The notes: generated by a model not told the origin, from the letters alone. Shown: positions 14,825-24,136, numbered from the stretch's first letter. The stretch is DNA of 64,000 bases from Paenibacillus sp. FSL H8-0079 (GCF_037991315.1 NZ_CP150300.1:4340001-4404000), one strand, 5' to 3'. Translations and numbers: made by a program.

Positions 14825-15580
14825 CTATTTCTCCTCTAAATATATAAACACATAATTACTCTCATCCGACTTTTCTTCTGAGAAAACAAACTCTAACCGA
14901 TCAAATCCCTTAATATCCTTCACATCTGTAATCTTACGCTCTGCCATATACCGTACCATCTCACCCCTAGCCATTTTAGCTCGGGTTGCCTTTTCCACAA
15001 GCTTCCCATCAACCATTTGTCCAAATACACAAGTGATAAAACGTGTCTCCTCATTCAGAAAAGGAGTGATGTTTTTGCTATACTCTTTGGAAGCCAGATT
15101 CAGAATACAGTTGCTGTCCGCTTGAAGCTGATCTGCCAATTTGCTGCCCCAGAATTGATAGAGCGATTTGAAACCTGGGCCTTGTAGCTTGCCCTGCATC
15201 TCCAATCGATAAGGTGTAACCCCATCTAAAGGCCGCAACATGCCATAAAAACCGGATAATATGCGTAAATGCTGCTGAAGATACTCTAATTCCTCATTTT
15301 GAAAAACACCCGGAGCCATATACTGATACTGAATACCCTCATAGGCATAGATGGCTGGTGTAAGATTTGCCTTTATATTCATATTCCGAATCCGCTCCAC
15401 GTTCTGTTCGGCGATTGCATCGTTACACTTCCACAACGTTTTGAGCTCGTCATAGGATAACTTTTGAAGCAGACTTAATAGCTGTTCTGACTCATTAATA
15501 AAATGCGGCATCTGCGCGATAGCCATAAGATCGGTATCGATCTTCATCTTTTTCGCGGGTGATATGATAATTCTCATCAT
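14825..15580 (-). CDS. yaaA: YaaA family peroxide-stress protein (DUF328)
   Basis: 251 residues, the usual length. Begins MMRIIISPAKKM, the family signature; other conserved parts are YEGIQYQYMAPGVF, LRILSGFYGMLRPLDGVTPY and NLASKEYSKNITPF. In E. coli YaaA lowers free intracellular iron during peroxide stress and its fold binds DNA. GGATGG precedes the start; either of the two adjacent ATGs could be used. Single-gene unit with its own terminator. Its 3' 210 bp are duplicated at 12308-12521. Confidence 0.92.
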   Translation of the reverse strand: MMRIIISPAKKMKIDTDLMAIAQMPHFINESEQLLSLLQKLSYDELKTLWKCNDAIAEQNVERIRNMNIKANLTPAIYAYEGIQYQYMAPGVFQNEELEYLQQHLRILSGFYGMLRPLDGVTPYRLEMQGKLQGPGFKSLYQFWGSKLADQLQADSNCILNLASKEYSKNITPFLNEETRFITCVFGQMVDGKLVEKATRAKMARGEMVRYMAERKITDVKDIKGFDRLEFVFSEEKSDESNYVFIYLEEK

Positions 15581-15693
15581 GCTGATCCATCCTTAATCTA
15601 CCGTTGTTATTGTCGTTATTCATTGTACAGGATTGGCTAGGTGAATCCAATGTCAAGGCTTAACTAAATCCCTAATCGTGCCTTTGAAAGACT

Positions 15694-15737
15694 CAAAAAT
15701 GAACAAGTCAGCCCACAATTGGACCGGCTTGTTCATT
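15694..15737 (-). terminator. Terminator of the prohibitin-like gene
   Basis: AATGAACAAG at 15698-15707 pairs perfectly with CTTGTTCATT at 15728-15737; on the minus strand the stem ends in TTTTTG. Confidence 0.7.
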
Positions 15738-15791
15738 AGAATTCAACACATTCAATTGGTGAGAAAGCAAGGCGTGCATTTCAAACCGCTA

Positions 15792-16670
15792 TTAGGGAGA
15801 TACGCTACCCGCGCCGCTATTTTGCTCTGTTTTTGTAGTCGGCAATTGAATCATTGGCGTATTTGACCCACTCACATATGGAAGGGCTCCATCCCATTTC
15901 TTGATGGTTTCATATTCAACGAGTTGACTCGATAAGGATTGTTGAAGCTCTTTATTTGCTTTAGCTTGACCTTCTGCTTCAATCAATAGTTTGTCTGCAT
16001 TACCTTGCGCTTCCACGCGCTTACGATCTGCTTCTTTTTTGGCGATCTCAAGTTCAGTCGTTTTACGTTCCAGTTCTTGAGAAGCTTCGACACGCTTATC
16101 GATTGCTTCCTGAGTCTTAGCGTCAGGTTGAGGAACACCTACGGTAACGTTGGATACAATGAAGCCTAGCTCTTTAACATCGTCAGAAAAACGTTGTTGC
16201 ACGTCTACTCCTGCTTCGGATGACTTTTCACCATAAACATCAATGACTGTAAACTTGGAAATCCCCTTACGAGCTGCGTCACGGAAACGTGTTTTGAGAT
16301 ATGTATCCTCAATTTCTTGAATGCTAATTGGCCCAAATGTATTAAAGATAGAAGATACTTTACTTGGTTCTACTTGGTAGTTGTAGGCAAAATCGATTGT
16401 GATGTTTTTCCCGTCAGAAGTAGCAATCTGAATATCTCTGTATTCAACCGTTTGAATTCGGATCGGATATTTCGTCACTTTATCAAACGCTCCAACGAGT
16501 TTCCACCCTTGACTCAGTGTGCTATCTTTTACGCCTCCATTTGGTGAATAAACGACCCCAACATATCCATTAGGAATTCGTGTTAAAAAGAAAGTCACCA
16601 ATAACACGCCCACAATAATAACTAATGCAACCGCAATTGCCCCTACTCTAAACGTCTTTGAATTTTTCAT
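15792..16670 (-). CDS. SPFH/Band 7 (prohibitin-like) membrane protein
   Basis: 292 residues. One N-terminal membrane helix (about 8-31), then a Band-7 domain: PNGYVGVVYSPNGGV, GWKLVGAFDKVTKYPIRIQT, ITIDFAYNYQV, and a coiled coil rich in E, A and K (about 195-250, QELERKTTELEIAKKEADRK). Such proteins oligomerise in the membrane and organise or chaperone partners. GAGGAGAATG precedes the ATG. The upstream small membrane gene overlaps its start by 23 bp, so the two are co-translated and probably form a complex. Confidence 0.85.
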   Translation of the reverse strand: MKNSKTFRVGAIAVALVIIVGVLLVTFFLTRIPNGYVGVVYSPNGGVKDSTLSQGWKLVGAFDKVTKYPIRIQTVEYRDIQIATSDGKNITIDFAYNYQVEPSKVSSIFNTFGPISIQEIEDTYLKTRFRDAARKGISKFTVIDVYGEKSSEAGVDVQQRFSDDVKELGFIVSNVTVGVPQPDAKTQEAIDKRVEASQELERKTTELEIAKKEADRKRVEAQGNADKLLIEAEGQAKANKELQQSLSSQLVEYETIKKWDGALPYVSGSNTPMIQLPTTKTEQNSGAGSVSP

Positions 16671-16806
16671 CTACATTCTCCTCTTGTTTGAATTTATTGT
16701 ATTTCTTCAAAATTCTATTACCTATTTTATTGAATAGCGGGAACATTAATGACCATAGAATAAATGCTAGGATAAAAATTAAAATGATTCCCCCAATAAA
16801 TGGCAT
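16648..16806 (-). CDS. Small membrane protein paired with prohibitin-like gene
   Basis: 52 residues from the ATG at 16806, which has GAGGGGAGGAC upstream. One membrane helix (about residues 3-24, FIGGIILIFILAFILWSLMF) and a short basic-then-acidic tail. Its 3' end overlaps the start of the SPFH gene by 23 bp, and this end contains that gene's ribosome binding site. Probably a membrane partner; no family known to me. Confidence 0.7.
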   Translation of the reverse strand: MPFIGGIILIFILAFILWSLMFPLFNKIGNRILKKYNKFKQEENVDEKFKDV

Positions 16807-17136
16807 ATTCGTCCTCCCCTCTATGGATGTAACCGAGTACAAATTTATAAATGGTAACTAATTATATCCTCCTTTATATATACTTTGTAAATTCGTATTA
16901 GGTTTCAGTTGATATCCAGTATTTGAACTACTATTAGGTTAAGTAGTGAAGAAAATGGTGAGTGAGGGACGTCCAGTACACGGTTATTCCTATTAAGAAA
17001 GTGATCATCCATTCATCTGGTAATTATGGATCAGGAGTAAGTTGTACCCATTGCTCTTCTCTGTAGGTGTATACAAATGATATAATATGACACTTTTTTA
17101 TACGTATGTATTTGAAAAAAAGGCTTATTCATATTT

Positions 17137-17538
17137 CTATAGAATATACAAATCTAAATCAAACTCTGCGTTCAAGTCATAGGCTATACCGATTGCCTTT
17201 TGCTCGATAGTAATCGCAGGGGTCTCATTATCCATAATCCTGATCGAGAAGCTAAACAAAAAATTCAAATTATGCTTCGTTCTCAAGGTTTTCAACTTTT
17301 CAATATGTGGCTCCAAAAGAATGAGTATGTGGTTCAATTGCTGATTGATATCAAAAGATTCCTGATAGTCCGTCTCCAAGAACCAACAGGTTTCCTTTCG
17401 ATACAAATCTCTATCATCAATCTTTTCTCCTTTTATATAGGTTCCTGATGGTTCGATTCCAATCTGTTCTGTGATTAACTTTGTTTCGAAATGATCTCCT
17501 GTAATGATAAATTCAGCCATGATATTCGTTTTTTCCAT
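17137..17538 (-). CDS. DUF4279-type protein
   Basis: 133 residues; GGGAG lies before the ATG. The family pattern is visible: AEFIITGDHFETKLITEQIG, then IEPSGTYIKGEK, YRKETCWFLETDY, and a later hydrophobic-helix 'L-x-x-I-L-x-L-L-x-P' stretch. DUF4279 proteins are small, often found in toxin immunity loci and standing alone, with no proven activity. It starts a run of immunity-like small genes. The roughly 280 bases upstream of it on the right of the small membrane gene contain no other feature. Confidence 0.65.
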   Translation of the reverse strand: MEKTNIMAEFIITGDHFETKLITEQIGIEPSGTYIKGEKIDDRDLYRKETCWFLETDYQESFDINQQLNHILILLEPHIEKLKTLRTKHNLNFLFSFSIRIMDNETPAITIEQKAIGIAYDLNAEFDLDLYIL

Positions 17539-17656
17539 TAAGATCTCCCAACTTATTCATATTCATATAACAGAAACCACTTGATATTATTCAATTATTA
17601 AATTTTCAATTGATAGTAAAGTAATAATAATGAGTATCTTCTAACACAAATATGGT

Positions 17657-18031
17657 TTATCTCGTAAGATGATTTCTCCCGATAAACAATTCAATTTCAT
17701 CCGAAAGTTTTTTGGTCTGTTCACCCATATATTTCTGTGCTTCTTTATATATATTCAGATCATCACCGATTCTTGCTAAAATGGTTGTTGTTAATACTTG
17801 CCTACTGTATAGGTCTCCTTCTTTTGCGACTTTCTCAAAAAACACAAAATATCTATCAACTGCACTGTTGAGTTGAGCTTGATCTAATTGCTTAATTATC
17901 TCTCCATTGACGTTATCACCGAAAAAAACATGCGCTAATTCTGTGTCATAATCTAAAATGTGTTCTTGATACGCTGCTTCAAATTCAGGAAACATGTCTA
18001 AAAACACTTTCGTTATTGCACTTTTACACAT
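17657..18031 (-). CDS. DUF7674-like immunity-type protein
   Basis: 124 residues, all-helical: ITKVFLDMFPEFEAAYQEHI, a middle part VDRYFVFFEKVAKEGD, and ILARIGDDLNIYKEAQKYMG. This resembles a family (DUF7674-type) often encoded near polymorphic toxins; I state it from memory. It starts eight bases after the stop of the gene at 18040-18456, so the two form an operon. Confidence 0.5.
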   Translation of the reverse strand: MCKSAITKVFLDMFPEFEAAYQEHILDYDTELAHVFFGDNVNGEIIKQLDQAQLNSAVDRYFVFFEKVAKEGDLYSRQVLTTTILARIGDDLNIYKEAQKYMGEQTKKLSDEIELFIGRNHLTR

Positions 18032-18039
18032 AACACACC

Positions 18040-18456
18040 TTATCCTTCCATTTCTTTATCCATTTCCATCTTTCGCTTATAGAATATTTCTAAATCTTTC
18101 TTGTTTCTCTCCATAATTCCTTGTTCGTGCTCATCATCTATTACAATTTCCTTATACCCCCATATTAATGAAAGGTCATTTTCATCGCTTGGAGCACTAT
18201 GGCTAAAACTCCACATCTTAGGAATCGTATGATCCAGTATTTCAAACCATTCATAGGGATACCACACTGGATCAATATTCAAATCAGGCTCTTCATGATC
18301 GGGTTTAATTAAATAATAGAGGTAGTTATCCCACACAGCCATTGAATATACGACATATTCCTTATCTATCACAAGTGAAAGTGATGTGTAGTCTTTAGGA
18401 TATCCTGCTCTCTCTGCAAGAGTACTGCCTTCTTTATTGATACATTTTATTATCAT
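18040..18456 (-). CDS. Small immunity-like protein
   Basis: 138 residues, beta-rich first half (MIIKCINKEGSTLAERAGYP, YVVYSMAVWDNYLYYLIKPD), then WYPYEWFEILDHTIPKMW, and a charged C-terminal helix ending KKDLEIFYKRKMEMDKEMEG. The W-Y-P and W-x-F pattern is common in small immunity proteins of Firmicutes, but I know no name. First gene of a two-gene unit with the gene at 17657. Confidence 0.5.
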   Translation of the reverse strand: MIIKCINKEGSTLAERAGYPKDYTSLSLVIDKEYVVYSMAVWDNYLYYLIKPDHEEPDLNIDPVWYPYEWFEILDHTIPKMWSFSHSAPSDENDLSLIWGYKEIVIDDEHEQGIMERNKKDLEIFYKRKMEMDKEMEG

Positions 18457-18561
18457 AATTTGAACACCTTACTTATCTTAAAATTTATGATTAGCGACTT
18501 GGAAAGGACCACATTTTGTCCCTTAACATATTCCCCATGTAGTAAGAATTATATATTCTTT

Positions 18562-19332
18562 CTATTCCTCACCTATACTTTGCAACATTAATTTATTTTC
18601 CTCTTTAATGTTATTAATCAAATTCGAAAAACTAATTTCCATTTCTAAATGATCGCCAAGCGCATGTGGAACTGAAATACTTATTCCAATAGAATCTGGA
18701 GTAATATAGCTAAATGTTCCTGATTCATTTAATTGATCCACTTCATCTGAGTGTTTAAGATAATTTAGTAAATCTTCATTATTATATCCGCTCAAGATTT
18801 CTTCATTGACTCCATGATCAAACAAATCTAAATTTCCATCATAACTTTTGTATTTCCCCTCCTTAAACTCTTTTACGAAAGATTCGTTAATCTCAATTAA
18901 ATCCATTAATTTAACTCTTGTTCTTTTATTCAGATCAATATTCGATGTGTAAAAAACATTCAAAGGATAGGCTGCTCCTTCAGTAAATCCTGAACCGTAG
19001 TATTTAATACTTATTAATTCGTTACTTTTTAGCATAATTCGATAATTGATATCTAGGTTATCTTTCTCTTGTGGATATAGATTAATTATTCTCTTAGCTT
19101 CTTCTCGAATCAATACATTAATATTCTCTACATATTTATTATTAGGAAAATCAACTATCTTTGGATACACTATATTAATATTATTATTGGAATATTTATC
19201 ACTTTCAACATGGTACATTGTTTCACTACTCAAATCATTACTACTTTTTTCTTTATCAGGGTCCACCTCAGCATTCGTGCTACAAGAAATTAATAATATA
19301 AGTGCTATTATAAGAATCATCCATTGTTTCAT
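18562..19332 (-). CDS. Lipoprotein with DUF4163/DUF3298 (RsiV-like) domains
   Basis: 256 residues. Signal peptide ending in the lipobox LISC-S (cleavage before C17), so a surface lipoprotein. The mature part has an N-terminal DUF4163-like region (INIVYPKIVDFPNNKYVENI) and a C-terminal DUF3298-like region (SIGISISVPHALGDHLEMEI). This pair occurs in RsiV (lysozyme-sensing anti-sigma factor) and PdaC, but no sigma or deacetylase domain is present here, so it may be a stand-alone binding protein. GGGGATGAG precedes the ATG. Confidence 0.65.
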   Translation of the reverse strand: MKQWMILIIALILLISCSTNAEVDPDKEKSSNDLSSETMYHVESDKYSNNNINIVYPKIVDFPNNKYVENINVLIREEAKRIINLYPQEKDNLDINYRIMLKSNELISIKYYGSGFTEGAAYPLNVFYTSNIDLNKRTRVKLMDLIEINESFVKEFKEGKYKSYDGNLDLFDHGVNEEILSGYNNEDLLNYLKHSDEVDQLNESGTFSYITPDSIGISISVPHALGDHLEMEISFSNLINNIKEENKLMLQSIGEE

Positions 19333-19374
19333 CCTTTCTCATCCCCAGTTCAAGTAATATTAATCTTTACAATA

Positions 19375-19704
19375 TTAGTTGATAACAACATGAAATATGA
19401 ATGCTTTGTAAGCATCTGTTGAAGAAAGAAAATAATAGTGTATAGCATCTAGGTGATCTTCCCTTACATAAAACGTTGAATTATATTGGAGAAATTGAAC
19501 TAAAGAATTGAAAATCTCTTTAGTAGTCACTCTATTGAGTTCTCTTAGTTGAATCCTCAAATTATATTGTTCTTCTTTAAAAAACAAAGAGAAACTCTCA
19601 ACGTTTTCTTGGCGTTCCATAAAATCCATTGTTTCGGACCATATCCCTATTTCATACTGACAATCTAATTTCTTTGAGAGTTCAAGTAATGTACTTTTAT
19701 CCAT
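19375..19704 (-). CDS. Small protein of unknown function
   Basis: 109 residues, alpha/beta, beginning MDKSTLLELSKKLDCQYEIG. No membrane segment or known motif. A GGAAG site lies upstream of the ATG at a slightly long distance. It sits between a lipoprotein gene and a membrane-anchored protein gene on the same strand; AT-rich like its neighbours. Confidence 0.5.
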   Translation of the reverse strand: MDKSTLLELSKKLDCQYEIGIWSETMDFMERQENVESFSLFFKEEQYNLRIQLRELNRVTTKEIFNSLVQFLQYNSTFYVREDHLDAIHYYFLSSTDAYKAFIFHVVIN

Positions 19705-19798
19705 GTTTTCTAAACTTCCTTTTTATCATTTTGTGTAGTCGTATACCTTCTTTCAGCAACAGGTTAATCTTCAGATATGTATCGGTTGAACAATAGAC

Positions 19799-20281
19799 CT
19801 AAATTAAATGAATAGGAAGTCCCCAAATATCCAAGTAAAAAGTAATATCCGATTTAATGTTGACTGTTCTCCAGTCCGATTTATCTATTAAGAAGATTTC
19901 TTCCCCTACACCAGGTAATTCAACGGAGATATACATATTTCTACCCTCCTCAAACTTCTTAGTTATTGAGCCAGACAGAGGATCTCTTGTTAGTTCTTTA
20001 TTAATTGAAACGATGTGTAGATACTTACCTTGATTTAGAAATTGGTAGCTTATTGCATCTCCTTCTTTTAAATTTGTGCATGACTGACTTTCGAACTGTT
20101 CTGTTTGAGTACTCTCTGTAGACTTTTGAGGGTTATTGACGGTAACTAAGCACACATTACCTTTTAGTTCAACAGATTTTACATGCCTGCTAGTTTCTAC
20201 GGGAACCGGATCTTTCATTATAACAAACACCAGAATGATTGCTGTAATCAATAATAAACCTATAAATAATCCTTTTCTCAA
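19799..20281 (-). CDS. Membrane-anchored extracellular protein of unknown function
   Basis: 160 residues if started at the TTG at 20281 (AAGGAG eight bases upstream; an in-frame GTG at 20290 overlaps that site). One N-terminal helix (about 4-23, LFIGLLLITAIILVFVIMK) and a beta-rich outer domain with two cysteines (NVCLVTV and ESQSCTNL) that could form a disulfide. Not recognised. Probably a single-copy accessory gene. Confidence 0.55.
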   Translation of the reverse strand: MRKGLFIGLLLITAIILVFVIMKDPVPVETSRHVKSVELKGNVCLVTVNNPQKSTESTQTEQFESQSCTNLKEGDAISYQFLNQGKYLHIVSINKELTRDPLSGSITKKFEEGRNMYISVELPGVGEEIFLIDKSDWRTVNIKSDITFYLDIWGLPIHLI

Positions 20282-20715
20282 ATATGACACTCCTTAACTA
20301 ATTATGTATTCCCACTTAAATCCTCCAACTTCCATAATTCCTATATTCTAACACAAGCGATCCAGCCTGTAGAATCTGTTCAATCTGTTCCTCCGATAAA
20401 TTTCATTGTTATTCTTCTAAAATGGTTCTATGTATCCACTCATAACCGACCCTGGTCCTTACCGAACAGAAATCCTCACTTTGTCGCATGGGTCCTTATA
20501 TCTAAATCACTATATCCACTCGTCAATCTTCTATTACCTGAAGTTAGGTCGTTATTCTCATTATCTCAATACTCCATTTTGCTATGATTATTATTACTTT
20601 GACCGTAAATCTATTCCACCAATACCATATCAGGTCATATTATTTTCAGATAACAACTAGGTGGGTTGATGATCTTATTTAATTTTATTCTTAGAGAGAA
20701 AGGGTGTCTCATCCT
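20282..20715. other. Gene-free stretch
   Basis: About 430 bases between two divergent genes. On the minus strand a short frame (about 20321-20402) reads LSEEQIEQILQAGSLVLEYR before a stop and has no start; it looks like the tail of a lost gene. A plus-strand frame at 20430-20660 is open but has no binding site and an unlikely composition. No repeat or clear promoter was found. Confidence 0.4.
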
Positions 20716-21480
20716 ATGTTTATTGTTCAACTACTGCTCGCTATCGCACTTCTGGGCAGCTCAGGCAGCTCAAATTATGCCACTTCTACACAACTAGAAA
20801 TCAACCAAATTCAGCCTATGGATGCTTCTCCTGAACAAATCATGGAAACGGGTTTAGAACCTTTCCGGTCCGAACGCAATTATAATGGATGGGAACCAGA
20901 ACTCGATCAATTCGAGCAGGCCGCCAGCAACCTTCAGAAAAAGCTATTTGAAAGTGTTGTGTCACCGATACTATCAAAACCTGGAGAGACAGGAATATTT
21001 GATTATGGCGGGAATCTGAAATTACTAAAGTCTGTGCCTCTGAATACACGTTTTGAACGTGGCCCACTAACCATTCATATTGTTCATGCCCAATTATTAG
21101 AGGCCAGTGACATTCCTGAGGATTCACAGAAAAACATTTCCATTCTAAATCGAGAAGATATCGGTTCCAAGATCACTTATATTAATATTCTCTACACTGT
21201 TGAAAATACTACGGATCAGAATATCGGTTTTTACGGTTTAAACTCCGTTCATCCAAACACGGGAAAGCCGATCTCCGCAGATCACAATTTTATGAGAAAA
21301 TCATATGTCTATAATCAGTATGATGGCGTAGTTATTGATAATACGAATTACGGTTTGGTATATACCGATGACCCAAATGAGCTGGAATCCATTGAACTTG
21401 TGTTCAATAAAATCTATGACTACGACACTGGAAAAACCATTGTAGAGCCCACTTCGTTGAACATTCCTTTTAACTTTTAA
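20716..21480 (+). CDS. Secreted protein of unknown function
   Basis: 254 residues from the ATG at 20716 (AAAGGGTG upstream). A signal peptide MFIVQLLLAIALLGSSGSS lacking a lipobox is followed by an acidic mature domain. The C-terminal part (YINILYTVENTTDQNIGFYG) resembles an extracellular beta-sandwich that shields substrates, of a type common in Bacillales (DUF4352-like). No enzyme motif is visible. It lies alone, convergent with sleB, sharing the GC-rich terminator at 21554. Confidence 0.6.
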   Translation: MFIVQLLLAIALLGSSGSSNYATSTQLEINQIQPMDASPEQIMETGLEPFRSERNYNGWEPELDQFEQAASNLQKKLFESVVSPILSKPGETGIFDYGGNLKLLKSVPLNTRFERGPLTIHIVHAQLLEASDIPEDSQKNISILNREDIGSKITYINILYTVENTTDQNIGFYGLNSVHPNTGKPISADHNFMRKSYVYNQYDGVVIDNTNYGLVYTDDPNELESIELVFNKIYDYDTGKTIVEPTSLNIPFNF

Positions 21481-21553
21481 GAGTAGTGTCCACCCACGTT
21501 TCAGCCCATTTTTCAAACAAGTAATATTCAGCAGTTTCCCTCAAATAAACAAA

Positions 21554-21593
21554 CCCCGGCGATGCTTCTGCATTCAGCAGCGCACAGCCGGGG
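21554..21593. terminator. Shared terminator between convergent genes
   Basis: CCCCGGC (21554-21560) and GCCGGGG (21587-21593) form a GC-rich stem; a T-rich tail follows on the minus strand (TTTGTTTATTTG) and a weaker one on the plus strand. Confidence 0.65.
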
Positions 21594-21638
21594 GTAATTT
21601 AATATTTACAATTATTTTTCTTAATTCCTCTACCTAAT

Positions 21639-22526
21639 TTAACGTGTAAAATCATGCTGCCCAATGGTCAGCAGCGTCGGCCTGCTCTTACTCCACACCG
21701 ACGTGGCAATCTTCGGATTGTAATAATAGAGCGCTCCGTTCGTCGGATCAGCGCCATTCAATGCCTTACGAGCAGCCCTGTAAGAAGTCTGGGTTGGCTT
21801 GGTATTAAACTGCCCATCATCTATAGCCGTGAACTGCCCTTTCTGGAAAATGACCTTCGAAATAGACGACGGGAATTCACTCGAATGTACCCGATTCAAC
21901 ACAACCGCTCCTACAGCGACTTGCCCTTCAAAAGATTCTCCGCGCGCTTCACCATGGATCAGCTTCGCCAACTGGCGTAACGTCTCGCCTTCGGCTTTGG
22001 CCTTTTTATTCAGCCTGTTCAGTGTCGCCGGACCTGCAACTCCATCTGCACTTAGTCCCTGCGCCTGCTGGAACTCTCGTACAGCACCTTTGGTAATCGA
22101 ACCATAATATCCAGTCATTCCGGCGTCAAAGTACCCCAGATCGCTTAATTGCTCCTGCAATTGCAGTACATGCTCGCTACGAACGCCCTGTTCCAGCTTC
22201 TGTGCTCCCGCAGAAGGAGCTGCCACGGTCAATCCCAGCGTCAACGCACAGGCACCGAGAAGCATGCTGACCCGCCCTGCTCTTTTGCCAGCCGTGTCCC
22301 CCTTTCCATGAGTGACTTTCCGACTGACAGTGATAGGTTCCATGGTGTCAGCAAACGTTAATAGATCCAGCCCCTCATTTGTGCTATCAACTGTAGTCCG
22401 TTCATTACTGTTCATATGGCTAACCACGTTCATCTCTTTCATCTCACTCACGCTATCTAATTCACTTATCCTATTCTTTTCATCCATTTCATTCGTTTGA
22501 TCCATTCCAATATTATTCTTCATCAT
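21639..22526 (-). CDS. sleB: SleB-type spore cortex-lytic / cell-wall hydrolase
   Basis: 295 residues from the ATG at 22526 (GTGGAGG eight bases upstream); in-frame GTGs at 22562 and 22583 are alternatives. A long polar N-terminus rich in N, E and M precedes a hydrophobic segment (VSMLLGACALTLGLTVAAPS) that anchors or exports it. Then comes a PG_binding_1 domain (VLQLQEQLSDLGYFDAGMTG ... GVAGPATLNRL) and a Hydrolase_2 domain with HGEARGESFEGQ (catalytic Glu) and NGALYYYNP. SleB is a lytic transglycosylase acting on muramic-lactam cortex at germination. The unusually long N-terminus suggests a vegetative or membrane-held paralogue. No ypeB follows. Confidence 0.8.
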   Translation of the reverse strand: MMKNNIGMDQTNEMDEKNRISELDSVSEMKEMNVVSHMNSNERTTVDSTNEGLDLLTFADTMEPITVSRKVTHGKGDTAGKRAGRVSMLLGACALTLGLTVAAPSAGAQKLEQGVRSEHVLQLQEQLSDLGYFDAGMTGYYGSITKGAVREFQQAQGLSADGVAGPATLNRLNKKAKAEGETLRQLAKLIHGEARGESFEGQVAVGAVVLNRVHSSEFPSSISKVIFQKGQFTAIDDGQFNTKPTQTSYRAARKALNGADPTNGALYYYNPKIATSVWSKSRPTLLTIGQHDFTR

Positions 22527-22674
22527 TCCATTAACCTCCACTTTTCTGAATCCAGATCCCACATCTTCCTCCTGAATCCTCACGGTTGGACATCCCGAGT
22601 GTCATTATAGGATATAGAAAAAGTGAAGTCTATCGGACCGATGACGCAGTGAAAAAAAGACGCTGAACATAGCA

Positions 22675-22714
22675 AAAAGAGGCATGAGCCCATGGTCACA
22701 CCATGGTCATGCCC
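22675..22714 (-). terminator. Terminator of the niaP-like gene
   Basis: GGCATGA..CCATGG at 22682-22696 pairs with CCATGG.TCATGCC at 22702-22714; on the minus strand it continues CTCTTTTTGC. Confidence 0.7.
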
Positions 22715-22805
22715 CTTCTTGTATCAACCATATACCGCTTGTCCACCCCGCCATTTTCGTAGGCTGGCAGACCCGTACAAAAGTTGCGCCTGAATTTATT
22801 GACAA

Positions 22806-24023
22806 TTACTCGGCCAGTTCCTGACCCTTCGTTTCCCGGCCCCAGAACAGTACAGCCGCTGCACCAATGAGGATTGTCACGAAGAAAATCGTGAAAATCA
22901 GGCTGATCGCCACTTCGCGCTGAACCAACATACCGACCATTAATGGAGCAAGTACGCCACCGATCCGGCCAACCGATGTAGCTAGACCCACACCTGTCGA
23001 ACGAACGGAAGTCGGATACAATTCCGGGCTGTAGGCGTACAGACCACCCCAGGCTCCCAGATTGAAGAAGGAAAGACAGATTCCTGCGGTCAGGATTGTC
23101 GCTTCCGTTGTTGCCAGTCCAAACGCAATCGCACTGAATGCAGTCAATGTGAGGTACACAACAAGTACGAACTTGCGACCGTAACGTTCAATGAAGTACG
23201 CCGCGGTGAAGTAACCTGGCAACTGTGCGATCGTCATGATCAGCACGTATTGGAAGCTTTTGACCATTGTAAATCCTTTCGCCATCACAACCGAAGGCAA
23301 CCACAGGAACATACCATAATAGGAGAAAATGACGGTAAACCACAAAATCCAGAGCATCAACGTTGTACGGCGATGTGGTGCTGACCAGACGGTAGCCACT
23401 TTCTCGCGGAACGTGATCTTATGAAGTTTGGTGTGATTCTTGTACCGCGGCGGGTCCTGAATGGCACGACGCAGATACAGTGCATAGAACGCCGGAAGTG
23501 CACCAATGGCAAAAGCAATTCTCCATCCGTACTCCGGGATAACAAAGTTCGCAATGAGTGCTGATACAATCCAGCCCCCTGCCCAGAAACTTTCCAATAA
23601 TACAACGGCACGTCCACGTTCCGCTGTAGGCATCGACTCCGATACCAGTGTGGATGCCACGGGCAACTCGCCGCCAAGTCCAATACCAGCAACCAGACGC
23701 AGTGCACACAATACGGCAAATCCGGTCGCAAGTGCAGACAGACCACTTGCAATCGTAAAGATTAGCAAGGTCCACATCAGAATGGCCTTTCGTCCAAAAC
23801 GGTCCGCAAGTGCACCTGCAAGCAAAGCACCGAGCGCCATACCAATCGAGTTAATACTCGTAAGCACACCGACTTGTCCGGGACTGAGACTCCATTCCTT
23901 GGCGAGTGCAGCCACGATAAAGGAGATCATACCAACTTCCATCGCATCAAACAGCCAGCTCATGCCGGCACTGAACAGCAGCTTGCGCTGCTTGGGATTC
24001 CGCAATACTTCCAGTTTGCTCAT
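22806..24023 (-). CDS. niaP: MFS transporter, NiaP (niacin) type
   Basis: 405 residues, twelve predicted membrane helices. The N-terminus (LLFSAGMSWLFDAMEVGMIS) and the loop-2 motif LADRFGRKA, then GIGLGGELPVASTLVSES and VLLESFWAGGW, closely resemble what I recall of B. subtilis NiaP (YceI), a niacin importer of the AAHS-like MFS branch. GGGAG precedes the ATG. It follows the ABC permease genes on the same strand after 113 bases, so it might be co-transcribed, but a nicotinate role does not fit an importer operon obviously; the substrate could be another small aromatic acid. Confidence 0.75.
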   Translation of the reverse strand: MSKLEVLRNPKQRKLLFSAGMSWLFDAMEVGMISFIVAALAKEWSLSPGQVGVLTSINSIGMALGALLAGALADRFGRKAILMWTLLIFTIASGLSALATGFAVLCALRLVAGIGLGGELPVASTLVSESMPTAERGRAVVLLESFWAGGWIVSALIANFVIPEYGWRIAFAIGALPAFYALYLRRAIQDPPRYKNHTKLHKITFREKVATVWSAPHRRTTLMLWILWFTVIFSYYGMFLWLPSVVMAKGFTMVKSFQYVLIMTIAQLPGYFTAAYFIERYGRKFVLVVYLTLTAFSAIAFGLATTEATILTAGICLSFFNLGAWGGLYAYSPELYPTSVRSTGVGLATSVGRIGGVLAPLMVGMLVQREVAISLIFTIFFVTILIGAAAVLFWGRETKGQELAE

Positions 24024-24136
24024 CACTTATAGCTCCCTTGATCTCTATGTAGTCATTCTGACACTAAATCATTATTATGCAGAATGCTCCAGAAATCAAT
24101 GCAAAATAAGCTTTTCCTTCCGATTTCTGCGATACC

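Noticed and set aside
20430..20660. Plus-strand open frame of 76 codons rich in Y, I and P
   Set aside because: No ribosome site and no resemblance to any protein type; probably chance in AT-rich DNA.
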